From contig CAZYEV010000088.1 of assembly GCA_964646615.1 (NCBI GenBank), forward strand, positions 135,613 through 199,612: a DNA stretch of 64,000 nucleotides, written 5' to 3'. Every line of letters starts with the position of its first letter. The first letter of the stretch is position 1. Positions 15,928 through 24,410 of the stretch are shown here, piece after piece. This DNA is from M3007 sp964646615. Its GTDB lineage: Bacteria; Bacteroidota; Bacteroidia; Chitinophagales; Saprospiraceae. The position numbers and the translations under genes were made by a program. The notes under the pieces are model-generated. The model was given only the letters and a program-made list of their open reading frames with translations, had not been told where the DNA came from and did no database searches.

Positions 15928-17580
15928 TCAGGCAAAATACGGTCGGAGTTCGTCTTCAAAGTACATCAGGGCGTTCTTGACCGGCAAGGGCAGCCCGCCG
16001 CCCAGGGCGCACAAGGAGCCGAGTTCGAGCGTTTCCACCAAATCGTCGAAGAGGGCGCGGTCAATGCGGTACTGCTGCGTGCGCGCCTTGTGGAGCAATT
16101 CCTTGCCGCGCGTAGAACCCAGCCGGCAGGGGAAGCACTTGCCGCAGCTTTCGTGGGCGGTGAATTCAAAGAGGTGTTCCAGGTATTCAATCATGGGGAA
16201 ATCCTCCGGGATGCACACCACCGAGGCGTGGCCCAGCAGGAAGCCGTTTTGGGCAAAGGACTCAAAGTCCACCGTCAGGTCGGGCACTTTGTGCACAGGC
16301 ACCAAACCGCCCAACGGGCCGCCGATGTGCATGGCCTTCACAGGCCGGCGGAAACCGCCGCCCATTTCATAGACCACTGTAGAAAGCGGCGTGCCCATGT
16401 CCACCTCGCATAGGCCGGGCTGTTGGAAGTGGCCGTCTAAGCACACCAGCTTCGTGCCCGTCGAGCGCCCACGCCCGATGGCTGCGTAGGCAGCACCGCC
16501 GTGCTGGACGATGAACGGCACGGCGGCCAGGGTCTCCACGTTGTTAACCACCGTGGGCCGATTGAACAGCCCTTGCTGGGTAGGGTAGGGCGGTCGCACG
16601 CGCACTTCAGGCCGCTGGCCTTCGATGGAAGAGAGCAGCGCCGTCTCTTCGCCACAGATGTAGGCACCCTGGGCTTCAATGATTTTAAACTCAAACGAAA
16701 AGCCGGAGTCGCAGATGTTCTGGCCCAAATAGCCGGCCCGGCGAATGTCCTCAACAGCCGCTCGCATGGCCCGAATGGACTCCGGATACTCGCCCCGGAT
16801 GTAAAGCACACCGCGCTGAGCGCCAATGATGTAGCCGGCAATGAGCATGCCCAGCAGCAGGCTGTGCGGCCGCTCTTCCATGATGTAGCGGTCAGAATAG
16901 GCGCCCGGGTCGCCCTCGTCAGCGTTGCAGACGATAAATTTCTGGTCGCCGGGCGTGTTCTTGCAGGACTCCCATTTGAAGGCCGTCGGGAAACCCGCCC
17001 CACCGCGACCGCGCAGGCCAGAGGCCTTGATTTCCGCCAGCAACTCATCGGGTGAGTGCCGCAGACTTTCCTCCAAAATTCGATAATACTCCTGTACGCC
17101 CGGAAACTCCGCCGTCAGCACGGGCGTACCTTTCGCACGCACGGCGTAATGGTCAGGACGCGGCTGCCGGTCGTTGCGGATGGCGGCAATGTCATCCGCT
17201 GCAGCACCCGAGTAGTTGTTGCCGGCGTAATGGAAGGCATTGTTCTCGTAGCAGCGGCCTAAGCAGCACATAGTGCCGATTTCCTCTGCGGCAAAATGCT
17301 GCCCAAGGCGTTCGGTCAGGGCCGGCTGCGTGCCCGCCGTCAGACAGGCACTGCCGTTGCAGACATAGACTTTCTTGCCCCGGTTTTGGGGCCGCATGAA
17401 GTCGTAGAACGTTACACTGCCATACACGTTGGCGTCGCCGATGAGGTACTCTTCGGCCAGCTGCTTCATGGCCTCCGGCGGCACGGTGCCATCGTGCGCG
17501 TCCGCCAACTGACCCAGCCGCTCGAACAGGTTCTCTTCCAGACCTTTGCGCCCGGAGAGATATCCGATGTTTTTTGACAT
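15928..17580 (-). CDS. fdhB: Formate dehydrogenase beta subunit, NuoE-NuoF fusion
   Basis: A 550-residue fusion. Residues 1 to about 130 are NuoE-like with a 2Fe-2S site (C74, C79, C106, C110 in YVCNGSAC and CCLGRC). Residues about 145-550 are NuoF-like: NADH/FMN-binding GRGGAGFPTAFKW (191-203), GAYICGEETALLSSIEG, and a C-terminal 4Fe-4S motif ESCGKCFPC with a fourth Cys in SLCALGG. Together with FdhA it forms a soluble NAD+-reducing formate dehydrogenase of the Fds type; in Ralstonia FdsG and FdsB are separate, here they are fused. It is the first gene of the operon; fdhA follows after 67 bases. No fdhD or molybdopterin genes are nearby. Confidence 0.92.
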   Translation of the reverse strand: MSKNIGYLSGRKGLEENLFERLGQLADAHDGTVPPEAMKQLAEEYLIGDANVYGSVTFYDFMRPQNRGKKVYVCNGSACLTAGTQPALTERLGQHFAAEEIGTMCCLGRCYENNAFHYAGNNYSGAAADDIAAIRNDRQPRPDHYAVRAKGTPVLTAEFPGVQEYYRILEESLRHSPDELLAEIKASGLRGRGGAGFPTAFKWESCKNTPGDQKFIVCNADEGDPGAYSDRYIMEERPHSLLLGMLIAGYIIGAQRGVLYIRGEYPESIRAMRAAVEDIRRAGYLGQNICDSGFSFEFKIIEAQGAYICGEETALLSSIEGQRPEVRVRPPYPTQQGLFNRPTVVNNVETLAAVPFIVQHGGAAYAAIGRGRSTGTKLVCLDGHFQQPGLCEVDMGTPLSTVVYEMGGGFRRPVKAMHIGGPLGGLVPVHKVPDLTVDFESFAQNGFLLGHASVVCIPEDFPMIEYLEHLFEFTAHESCGKCFPCRLGSTRGKELLHKARTQQYRIDRALFDDLVETLELGSLCALGGGLPLPVKNALMYFEDELRPYFA

Positions 17581-17623
17581 ACTGTTTGCTTCCCGGTTGA
17601 AATGTCGCCCTCAAATGGGCGAA

Positions 17624-17631
17624 CAAATTTA
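17624..17631 (-). promoter_or_regulatory. -7 box of formate dehydrogenase operon
   Basis: On the - strand the sequence is TAAATTTG, a perfect TAnnTTTG box, 43 bases upstream of the fdhB start. Between box and start lies a small GCCC/GGGC stem. The -33 side is not convincing. Confidence 0.5.
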
Positions 17632-17766
17632 GGACGATTTTCAGATTGTCATTGGCCAATACTGGCTAACGGCACTATTTTCACAACCGGCAAAGCCCGG
17701 CCTTTCAGGTAACGATGGCGGTTTTGCATGGGGGCACTCAAAAGAGGCTCTCTTTCAGAGATAACA

Positions 17767-17902
17767 GAGGTGACATCTCCGTCAGGAGGTGTCGCCTCTT
17801 ACCACTCAAAAAATCATCGGATCTGTTCAGAGGTGTCGCCTTCTCGTGCCTCGAAGACGACACCTCACGTGAGGCGACCTCTCCGCCAGGAGGTGTCGCC
17901 TC
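17767..17902. repeat. Palindromic repeat family 1, locus A
   Basis: Two partial copies of a repeat built from GAGGTGTCG...CGACACCTC and GAGGCGAC...GTCGCCTC stems. Hairpin 1 is 17767-17798. A fuller copy occupies 17828-17902, with the invariant centre TTCTCGTGCCTCGAAGA between the arms. It fills most of the 347-base gap between fdhB and the end of glmM. Similar units occur at 37771-37965, 38455-38539 and, inverted, 49278-49378. Confidence 0.85.
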
Positions 17903-17927
17903 TGGACGAAGCCTTCGGGCCTTCGTG

Positions 17928-19328
17928 TTAAACCTCATTTGCGCCCTCCTGGCAAAGCGCGATATCTTGCCGGATGGCTTCTGCCAGATGGTGCGCCTGT
18001 TCGGGGCTGCTGGCTTCGGCATACAGGCGCACGATGGGTTCCGTATTAGAGGGGCGCAGGTGCACCCAGCCTTCGGGGAAGTCTATCTTCAGGCCGTCTT
18101 CGACATTGAGCGGCAGGCCTTTATATTTTTTGTGCAAGAAATCAAAAATGCGCTCCAGCGGCAGGTGGGTGTTGCGCTCAATGCGGGCTTTTACCATGAA
18201 ATAATCGGGGTAATTGCGGCGCAGTTCGGAGACGCTTTTATGGCTTTTGGCCAAATGCGTCAGAAACAGCGCGATGCCCACGAGTGCGTCGCGGCCGTAA
18301 TGGAGGGCCGGGTAGATGACGCCGCCGTTACCCTCGCCGCCGACGATGGCGCCCACGGCTTTCATTTTTTCCACCACATTCACCTCGCCCACAGCGGCGG
18401 CGAAGTACTGCGCTCCGTGGCGGGCGGCCACGTCGCGCAGGGCGCGCGAAGAGGACAGGTTGGATACCGTGGCGCCGCCCGGGCCGTGAAGACCCAGAAT
18501 GTAGTCGGCCACCGCCACGAGCGTGTATTCTTCGCCGAAGGGCTGTCCGTCTTCGCCGATGAGCACCAGGCGGTCGGCGTCGGGGTCTACGGCGATGCCC
18601 AGATGTGCTCGCTCGCGCACGACGGCCTCTCGCAGTTGGGTCAGGTGTTCGGGCAGCGGCTCGGGATTGTGGGCGAACTGGCCGGTGATGTCGCCATTAA
18701 TCAGCTGGCAGCTGCAGCCCAACGCCTCCAGCAGGGGCGGTACGGCTAAGGCGCCAGTGGAGTTGACCGGATCCACTACGATGCGGTATTGCCGCGCACG
18801 CACGGCTGCAGCATCCACGGCGGGCAGTGCCAGGATGCTCTCGATGTGCCGCTCGATGAAGTCCGTGCGGTCTTCGCAGCGTCCGAGGCGGTGCACGGGC
18901 GCGTACTCAAAGGCTCCTTGTTCCAACAGGCGCAGCACCTCCTGGCCGTCGGCGGCGCTGATGAATTCGCCGCGGGCATTGAGCAGTTTGAGGGCGTTCC
19001 ATTCGGCCGGGTTATGGCTGGCCGTGAGAATGATGCCACCGCCGGCGTTCTCCCACACTACAGCCATTTCGACAGTGGGCGTGGTGCTCAGACCGGCATT
19101 GACAACGTGAATGCCCAGCGCGCGTAAAGTGTTGATAACTAAGCCGCTCACAATTTCACGGGAAAGACGGCCATCCGTCCCGACGACGATTCTGGGGGTG
19201 CCTGTGGTATTCAGTACCCATTGGCCGAAGGCAGCCGTGCAGGCCACGATGTCTTCGGGTGTCAGGTTGTCGCCAGCGCGACCGCCAATGGTGCCTCGAA
19301 AACCGGAGATGCTTTTGATAAGCGGCAT
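17928..19328 (-). CDS. glmM: Phosphoglucosamine mutase / phosphohexomutase
   Basis: A 466-residue alpha-D-phosphohexomutase. The phosphoserine loop is TASHNPAEWNALK (about residue 102), the metal loop DPDADRLVLI (about 246), and the phosphate-binding C-terminus RPSNTEPIVRLYAEA (about 428). GlmM interconverts glucosamine-6-P and glucosamine-1-P for UDP-GlcNAc; ManB-type mutases share these motifs, so substrate preference is inferred. SISGFRGTIGG at the N-terminus is common in Bacteroidota GlmM proteins. It is followed upstream on the same strand by pfkA (24-base gap) and a sugar kinase, forming an amino-sugar/glycolysis cluster. Confidence 0.88.
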   Translation of the reverse strand: MPLIKSISGFRGTIGGRAGDNLTPEDIVACTAAFGQWVLNTTGTPRIVVGTDGRLSREIVSGLVINTLRALGIHVVNAGLSTTPTVEMAVVWENAGGGIILTASHNPAEWNALKLLNARGEFISAADGQEVLRLLEQGAFEYAPVHRLGRCEDRTDFIERHIESILALPAVDAAAVRARQYRIVVDPVNSTGALAVPPLLEALGCSCQLINGDITGQFAHNPEPLPEHLTQLREAVVRERAHLGIAVDPDADRLVLIGEDGQPFGEEYTLVAVADYILGLHGPGGATVSNLSSSRALRDVAARHGAQYFAAAVGEVNVVEKMKAVGAIVGGEGNGGVIYPALHYGRDALVGIALFLTHLAKSHKSVSELRRNYPDYFMVKARIERNTHLPLERIFDFLHKKYKGLPLNVEDGLKIDFPEGWVHLRPSNTEPIVRLYAEASSPEQAHHLAEAIRQDIALCQEGANEV

Positions 19329-19352
19329 ACGTGCAGAGAGTTGTTCACAGGG

Positions 19353-20339
19353 TTATTGGGCCAAAATATGTGCCATGCGGAGCAGATCTTTTCCCGGCTT
19401 TTTGGGCTTTGATATGGCTTCTTCCAAAGGCGTGTAGTGTACCTGATTGTTCCGAATGCCGACCATGACGTTCGTTTGCCCGGCCAGCAGGGCCTCGACG
19501 GCGTGAAAACCCAACACACTGGCCAGCACGCGGTCGAAGGCTGTGGGCGAACCGCCGCGCTGCAAATGGCCAATGACCGTTACGCGCACGTCGTCATACT
19601 CTTCTACGCGCTGCGACACCTGCTCGGCCAGAGCAAACACATTGCCCATTCGGCTTTCTTCGGCCACAATGACGATGCTGAACAGCTTCTTACGCGCTGT
19701 GCCGCGTTTGAGCAGCTTGACCAGCTCTTCCAAATCCATGTCTTCCTCCGGAATGATGACTCCGCCCGCCCCGCCAGCGATGCCCGTGTGCAGGGCGATG
19801 TAGCCCGAATGGCGGCCCATGACCTCGACGAAGAACAGGCGGTTGTGCGAGTCTGCCGTGTCGCGGATGCGGTCCACCGCCTGCATGGCCGTATTGACGG
19901 CTGTGTCGAAGCCGATGGAGAAATCGGTGCCGTACAGGTCGTTGTCAATGGTGCCGGGCAGGCCGACGATGGCCATATCCGGGTACTCGCGGGCGAATTG
20001 GAGCGCGCCGCTGAGGGTACCGTTGCCGCCGATGGCCACCAAGGCGTCAATGTCGTTGTACAGCAGGTTTTCGTAGGCCTTTTTTCGGCCTTCAGGCGTC
20101 AGGAATTCCGGGCAGCGGGCCGTCTTGAGCACTGTGCCACCGCGGTGGATGATGTTGCTGACGTCGGAGGTCTCTAAGCGCCGTATCTGGCCGTCAATCA
20201 TGCCCTGATAGCCGCGCTGAATGCCAAAGATGTGCAGGTCGTTGTGCAAGGCATTGCGCACGACGGCTCGGATGGCGGCATTCATGCCCGGGGCATCGCC
20301 GCCAGAAGTAAATACCGCAACTCGCTTGATGTCTTTCAT
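19353..20339 (-). CDS. pfkA: 6-phosphofructokinase
   Basis: A 328-residue PfkA-type kinase. Visible motifs are TSGGDAPGMNAAIRAVVR at the N-terminus, PGTIDND with the catalytic Asp, VEVMGRHSGYIAL for the sugar phosphate, and GHLQRGGSPTAFDR. At the nucleotide site the usual GGDG reads GGNGTLSGA: the second Gly-Gly pair keeps the Gly that marks ATP-dependent (not pyrophosphate-dependent) enzymes, but the Mg-contacting Asp is Asn. It converts fructose-6-phosphate to fructose-1,6-bisphosphate in the cytosol. It lies between glmM and a BadF-type kinase on one transcript. Confidence 0.93.
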   Translation of the reverse strand: MKDIKRVAVFTSGGDAPGMNAAIRAVVRNALHNDLHIFGIQRGYQGMIDGQIRRLETSDVSNIIHRGGTVLKTARCPEFLTPEGRKKAYENLLYNDIDALVAIGGNGTLSGALQFAREYPDMAIVGLPGTIDNDLYGTDFSIGFDTAVNTAMQAVDRIRDTADSHNRLFFVEVMGRHSGYIALHTGIAGGAGGVIIPEEDMDLEELVKLLKRGTARKKLFSIVIVAEESRMGNVFALAEQVSQRVEEYDDVRVTVIGHLQRGGSPTAFDRVLASVLGFHAVEALLAGQTNVMVGIRNNQVHYTPLEEAISKPKKPGKDLLRMAHILAQ

Positions 20340-20370
20340 GGGAAAAAAGGTCGGCTCTGGTGTGGCGGCT

Positions 20371-21219
20371 TTATTCGGTAAAGGGCAGGTGGTATTCGCC
20401 TAAAGCGTGAATGGGGTTGCGCATGATAACGCCCGGCTGCATTTTGCGCTCGCGCAGGCATTCCAAAAGAATGTCGCTGAAATGATGCGCCACGGCGCCC
20501 ACGAAATGGACCGGCACGTGCTGGTGGCCGCTGTATTTGCGCGCATGGCGGTCGAGAAACTCACCGAGGCAATCAGCTACCAGGCGGCGCACGAAGGGGT
20601 GTTGCAGGTGCGCCCCCAGGAATTTGGTGAAGGTGGCGATGTAGGCATTTCCGCCTTTCTCATAGACGCGGTTCTTGATGGCCGTGGGGCCTTCCGGGTG
20701 ATCCGCTTCAAAGGCACTTTGGAGGTCGGCCGGCAGCTCCCGATAAAACCAGGCGCGCAGCAGCGCTTTACCCAAGTGCGTGCCGCTACCTTCGTCGCCC
20801 AACAGCCAGCCCAACGACGGTACGTTGTCCACTATCTGGCGCCCATCGTAGTAGCAACTGTTGGAGCCTGTGCCCAAAATACACGCAATGCCAGCGCTCC
20901 GCTGACATACCGCCCGGGCAGCGCCCAGCAAATCGTGCTCCACCTCGATAGCGGCCTTCGGAAAAACCGCCTGAAGCGCCGCGTGCACAATGGCGGCGCG
21001 GTCGGCATCGTGTATGCCCGTGCCGTAAAACCACAGGTGGTTGATGACCACTTCGCCGGGCAATTTGGGCAGCAACTGTGTGCGCAAAATTTCCTCAATC
21101 TCCGCTGTTGTATGAAAGAATGGGCTGAACCCTTGCGTGTTCACAATATCTCGGTCGCGGCCTCCCTTCACGATAAGCCAGTCGCATTTCGTAGAGCCGC
21201 AGTCGGCAACAATATCCAT
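20371..21219 (-). CDS. BadF/BcrA-type sugar kinase (N-acetylglucosamine kinase-like)
   Basis: A 282-residue ASKHA-fold kinase. The phosphate-1 motif is ADCGSTKCDWLIV (residues 5-17), the adenosine/hinge region GTGSNSCYYDG, then PSLGWLLGDEGSGTHLGKALL, the pattern of Bacteroidota N-acetylglucosamine-kinase-like BadF proteins. Phosphorylation of GlcNAc or an anhydro sugar recovered from peptidoglycan would fit its place near glmM and the glucosaminidase at 21454. It is the first gene of the kinase-pfkA-glmM cluster. The frame to 21303 is open, but ATG 21219 gives the usual N-terminus. Confidence 0.8.
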   Translation of the reverse strand: MDIVADCGSTKCDWLIVKGGRDRDIVNTQGFSPFFHTTAEIEEILRTQLLPKLPGEVVINHLWFYGTGIHDADRAAIVHAALQAVFPKAAIEVEHDLLGAARAVCQRSAGIACILGTGSNSCYYDGRQIVDNVPSLGWLLGDEGSGTHLGKALLRAWFYRELPADLQSAFEADHPEGPTAIKNRVYEKGGNAYIATFTKFLGAHLQHPFVRRLVADCLGEFLDRHARKYSGHQHVPVHFVGAVAHHFSDILLECLRERKMQPGVIMRNPIHALGEYHLPFTE

Positions 21220-21390
21220 GATAACCAGGCGTGGAAAAAGTGTGTGAGAAGATGGGTTCCTACTGAAAATGAGCCAGCTGCCGCCCTCGCCCACACAAGG
21301 CATTGGCCTGTTCAGGGGGGCAGCGCTTGCGGCAAAAATAGAGCGGCGTTGCTAAATGTGCAGGCCGATAAAAAAAGTGGACGGGAGGGC

Positions 21391-21421
21391 TTGGTCAGAT
21401 TTAAAACAATTTGTTTCTTTG
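21391..21421 (+). promoter_or_regulatory. Candidate promoter for glucosaminidase gene
   Basis: TTGG (21391-21394) and TTTCTTTG (21414-21421) are spaced by 19 bases, close to the Bacteroidota -33/-7 pattern (one mismatch in TAnnTTTG), about 32 bases before the start codon at 21454. Confidence 0.4.
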
Positions 21422-21453
21422 TGGCTCTTTCTAAAACAAAAAAAGATTGAGCA

Positions 21454-22302
21454 ATGAAACACACGTCCTCCACGAACGCCGGCGCCGGGCGAATGGCGCA
21501 CTCCTCCAATGCGAATACCGACCAAAACGGCGCACTTTTCTGGAAATGCCTGGTTCTGCTCGCCTTGCTCTACTTAATCTGGACTGACCGTATTTCCATC
21601 AACCTCAACTATGGTTCCGTAGAACCTACCGCCCGACCAGCACCCACAGCAGCGATGGCCGCTGCCGCAGTGCTCTCGGAGACGGGGCCTGCCGCAACGC
21701 CTGTGCTTACGGCAGCACCTCGCCCCGAAACGCGACGCACTTCCGTAACGCTGCCTGATCATGCCAAAGGACATATGCGCTTTGTCGTTGACCCAGACTT
21801 CGCACGCCGCAACGGCTGCTCGCCCGACGAGGTGAAACGCTCGCTCGAAATGTGCCGCGCCTACGTCGAGCGCTTCGCCCCCGTGGCCGAAGCCGAAATG
21901 CAGCGCTTCGGCATCCCGGCCAGCATCACGCTGGCGCAAGGCCTGTTGGAAAGCAACGCCGGCGACAGCCCACTGGCCCGCAAAACCAACAACCATTTCG
22001 GCATCAAATGCTTTTCCAAAACCTGTAAACGCGGCCATTGCGCCAACTTCACCGATGACTCGCACAAGGACTTCTTCATCCGCTACGACAATGTCTGGAG
22101 CAGCTACCGCGCACACAGTCAGTTCCTCAAAGACAGCAAGCGCTATGCCGCCCTGTTTAAACTTGACCCGACCGACTACCGCGCCTGGGCACACGGGCTG
22201 CAAAAAGCGGGCTATGCCACCGACCCGATGTATGCGCAAAAACTGATTGCGCTTATTGAAAACCTGGGCTTGCACCGTTACGATGATGCTTACATGCCGT
22301 GA
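21454..22302 (+). CDS. Membrane-anchored glucosaminidase (GH73/FlgJ-like)
   Basis: A 282-residue protein. A cytoplasmic N-tail is followed by one membrane helix (residues 29-45), a Pro/Ala-rich linker to about residue 95, and a C-terminal mannosyl-glycoprotein endo-beta-N-acetylglucosaminidase-like domain. Catalytic features are PASITLAQGLLESNAGDS with the conserved Glu and NNHFGIKC; the Tyr-rich end (YATDPMYAQKLIALIE) is also typical. It would cleave glycan strands of peptidoglycan from the periplasmic side. It is a single gene that converges on the SusCD operon, with a shared terminator. Confidence 0.87.
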   Translation: MKHTSSTNAGAGRMAHSSNANTDQNGALFWKCLVLLALLYLIWTDRISINLNYGSVEPTARPAPTAAMAAAAVLSETGPAATPVLTAAPRPETRRTSVTLPDHAKGHMRFVVDPDFARRNGCSPDEVKRSLEMCRAYVERFAPVAEAEMQRFGIPASITLAQGLLESNAGDSPLARKTNNHFGIKCFSKTCKRGHCANFTDDSHKDFFIRYDNVWSSYRAHSQFLKDSKRYAALFKLDPTDYRAWAHGLQKAGYATDPMYAQKLIALIENLGLHRYDDAYMP

Positions 22303-22398
22303 GGGCACATGTCTTTGACTTCTTGATTTTTTTCTGCTCATTGCCTTTTTTGACGTTCTCGACACCACCTCTTCTCAATACTCTTCACGGAAAAAAGA

Positions 22399-22440
22399 GC
22401 GGGGCGATCAGGATAACCTCCTGACCGCCCCGCAATTTTT
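22399..22440. terminator. Bidirectional terminator between glucosaminidase and SusCD operon
   Basis: Stem GCGGGGCG-A-TCAGGA (22399-22413) pairs with TCCTGA-C-CGCCCCGC (22419-22433) with one mismatch and a 5-base loop. T-tracts lie on both sides: AATTTTT on the + strand and TCTTTTTT on the - strand. Confidence 0.9.
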
Positions 22441-22453
22441 AACAAGCCACCCT

Positions 22454-22897
22454 TTACGGACGTATGGTAACGTTCGTGGGCGTCATCGTGCGCCGGACGG
22501 ACACTAAGTCGTTGGTGGTAACAGCCTCTACCTGAAGGCTAAAGGCCTTGTTCGGCTCGTTCGGCACATTGTACGGGTACTTCACCACATGCACGCGCTC
22601 GGCGGGTACGAAGTTGGGCGTGAACGGCTCCGTCTTGAGGAAAGAGTAGGCGCCTGAGGTGCCGATGCGCTGGTAGAATCTCAGCTCTTTTACGGTGGTA
22701 TTGACGTAGCTGAGTTTCACGGTCAGCTCAATGGTCGAGCCAGCGGTAGGCGTGGTGGTAGAGGGCGTCAGTTCCGACACCTGCGGCACGCTGCCGATGA
22801 TTTCAAAGTTGTCCTCGTTCGGGTTTTTCTCCTTGTAGCAGGCGCTCAGGGAGAGGAATACGAGGGCGATGAGCATCAGAAAGTTATGGTGTTTCAT
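22454..22897 (-). CDS. Small lipoprotein of SusCD operon
   Basis: A 147-residue lipoprotein with signal peptide ending LSLSAC at residue 19. The mature part (VSELTPSTTTPTAGSTIELTVKLSY and later beta-rich stretches) looks like a single immunoglobulin-like or TIG-type beta-sandwich. It is the third gene of the SusC-SusD transcript, 31 bases after SusD, in the place where SusE/F-like surface glycan-binding lipoproteins are found. No sequence hallmark identifies a ligand. Confidence 0.6.
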   Translation of the reverse strand: MKHHNFLMLIALVFLSLSACYKEKNPNEDNFEIIGSVPQVSELTPSTTTPTAGSTIELTVKLSYVNTTVKELRFYQRIGTSGAYSFLKTEPFTPNFVPAERVHVVKYPYNVPNEPNKAFSLQVEAVTTNDLVSVRRTMTPTNVTIRP

Positions 22898-22928
22898 GCT
22901 GTGCAATCTTTTTGAGTGGGTGAATGGG

Positions 22929-24374
22929 TTATTGGAAAATCCACATTTTGGCGGTGAGGTCTTTGGTATTGCGGGCGACATTGTCGGCATTGCGGGCGGC
23001 CTCCGAGTCGGGGTAATGGCCGCGCTGAATCCACTGCCCGTTGAGGTCGGGGTTGTGGTTGGCGGGCAGGGCCAGCCCCGGCAGGATGTCGCTGCGGTAG
23101 TCGTAGCGGCGCAGGTCGTTCCAGGCCTCCGGGTTGAGGAAGAGCGCTTTGTATTTTTCAGTGATGACGTGGCTCAGCGTGAGGTTAGCGGCACCTACCC
23201 CGATGTTAGGGTGATTGAGAAAGGTGTTGATGTTGGCTGCTGTAACGCCGATTTTAGTCATGTTGGCGCGGATGCCCTCCTGATAGGCGGCGTAAGCCTC
23301 TGGCGTAGGTGTTCCGCCGTTTTGCAGCATGCGCGCTTCGGCTTCAATGAACTTGCATTCCGAGTAGGTGATCATTTGCAAAGGAGCCGTCAGGGAGAAC
23401 TGCCAGCCGAAGAAGACCGTACCGTTGTTGTAGCGCACGTTGGCGCCTGTAGCGGCGCCTGGGTTCATGCCGAAATAAACGGTGTCGGCGGCCACCGTTT
23501 TGAAAGCGTGCAGCGGCAGGCGCGGGTCCACTATGCCCTGGCGCGTTCCATTCATGAGGTTGATGAACGTTGCGCTGAAGTTGGTGGTGAAGTTGCCTGT
23601 GTTGTTGGCCAGCGCCACCTGATACCAGCGGCTCAGGTTGCGGTCGTTGTACACCAATTGGAAGTCTTCGCTATTGGCGCTGATGCCCTGGCTAAGGGCA
23701 GAAAGGATGTCGGCATACACACCCGAGCCGCGTTTTTTGGCTAAGTGGAGCAGATAGCGGGCCTTTAGGCTGTGGGCGGCCTTGCGCCATTTGGCGATAT
23801 CACCTTTGTAAATCAGGTCGTCGGCACCGGGCTTAAAGACGGTGGTCGGGCTGTTGAGGTCGGCGATAGCCTCATCCAGCAGGCGCAGAATGTCATTGTA
23901 GATGCTTTCCTGCGCATCGTAGGCGGGTTGCAGGTTCGTCAGCTGGTTGTCGGCTTCGCGGAAAGGGATGTTCTCCCACAGCGACGTACCCAGACCGAGG
24001 TTGTAAGCCAACACCACTTTGGCGATGCCGGCGTAGTGCGGTGAGCCTGTGGCACTGGCTTTTTTAATGATTTCGTTAGCATTAGGCACGATACTCAGAT
24101 AGATGTCGTCCCAGGTAGCGCCGAAGGTGTTTCGGTTTTGCGCATCGAAGCCGCCGGCGGTAACGCTGCCAATGTGCTGTACGTAGGAATTGACCACCAC
24201 CGATGCCTTTTGGGTGGCTTCTGCCGAATAGAACATGATGGTGGGCGTCAGTGTATTCAGCGGTGCATCGCTGGTGCGGTTGGGGTCTATGTTGGTGTCG
24301 TCGCCCAGGAAGCTTTTGCAGCTGCTTAGCGTCAGCAAGGCGAGCAGGAGGCTATATGCAGAGATTTTTTTCAT
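22929..24374 (-). CDS. SusD/RagB-like lipoprotein (SusD-like 2 type)
   Basis: A 481-residue lipoprotein: signal peptide ending LTLSSC at residue 19, then the SusD-like pattern with TNIDPNRTSDAPLNTLTPTIMF, helical TPR-like segments (WDDIYLSIVPNANEIIKKA; GIAKVVLAYNLGLGTSLWENIPF) and the C-terminal ALFLNPEAWNDLRRYDYR. It forms the lid of the SusC transporter and captures its substrate at the cell surface. It follows SusC by 36 bases. The motif VLAYNLGLGTSLWENIPF relates it to the SusD/RagB subgroup often linked to peptide or oligosaccharide uptake; the substrate is unknown. Confidence 0.9.
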   Translation of the reverse strand: MKKISAYSLLLALLTLSSCKSFLGDDTNIDPNRTSDAPLNTLTPTIMFYSAEATQKASVVVNSYVQHIGSVTAGGFDAQNRNTFGATWDDIYLSIVPNANEIIKKASATGSPHYAGIAKVVLAYNLGLGTSLWENIPFREADNQLTNLQPAYDAQESIYNDILRLLDEAIADLNSPTTVFKPGADDLIYKGDIAKWRKAAHSLKARYLLHLAKKRGSGVYADILSALSQGISANSEDFQLVYNDRNLSRWYQVALANNTGNFTTNFSATFINLMNGTRQGIVDPRLPLHAFKTVAADTVYFGMNPGAATGANVRYNNGTVFFGWQFSLTAPLQMITYSECKFIEAEARMLQNGGTPTPEAYAAYQEGIRANMTKIGVTAANINTFLNHPNIGVGAANLTLSHVITEKYKALFLNPEAWNDLRRYDYRSDILPGLALPANHNPDLNGQWIQRGHYPDSEAARNADNVARNTKDLTAKMWIFQ

Positions 24375-24410
24375 GATGCAAAAGAGTTTTTTTGATGAAA
24401 GGCAAGCGGT

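Noticed and set aside
20407..21450. 347-codon + strand frame over the sugar kinase
   Set aside because: Antisense to a recognisable ASKHA kinase; composition typical of a shadow frame.
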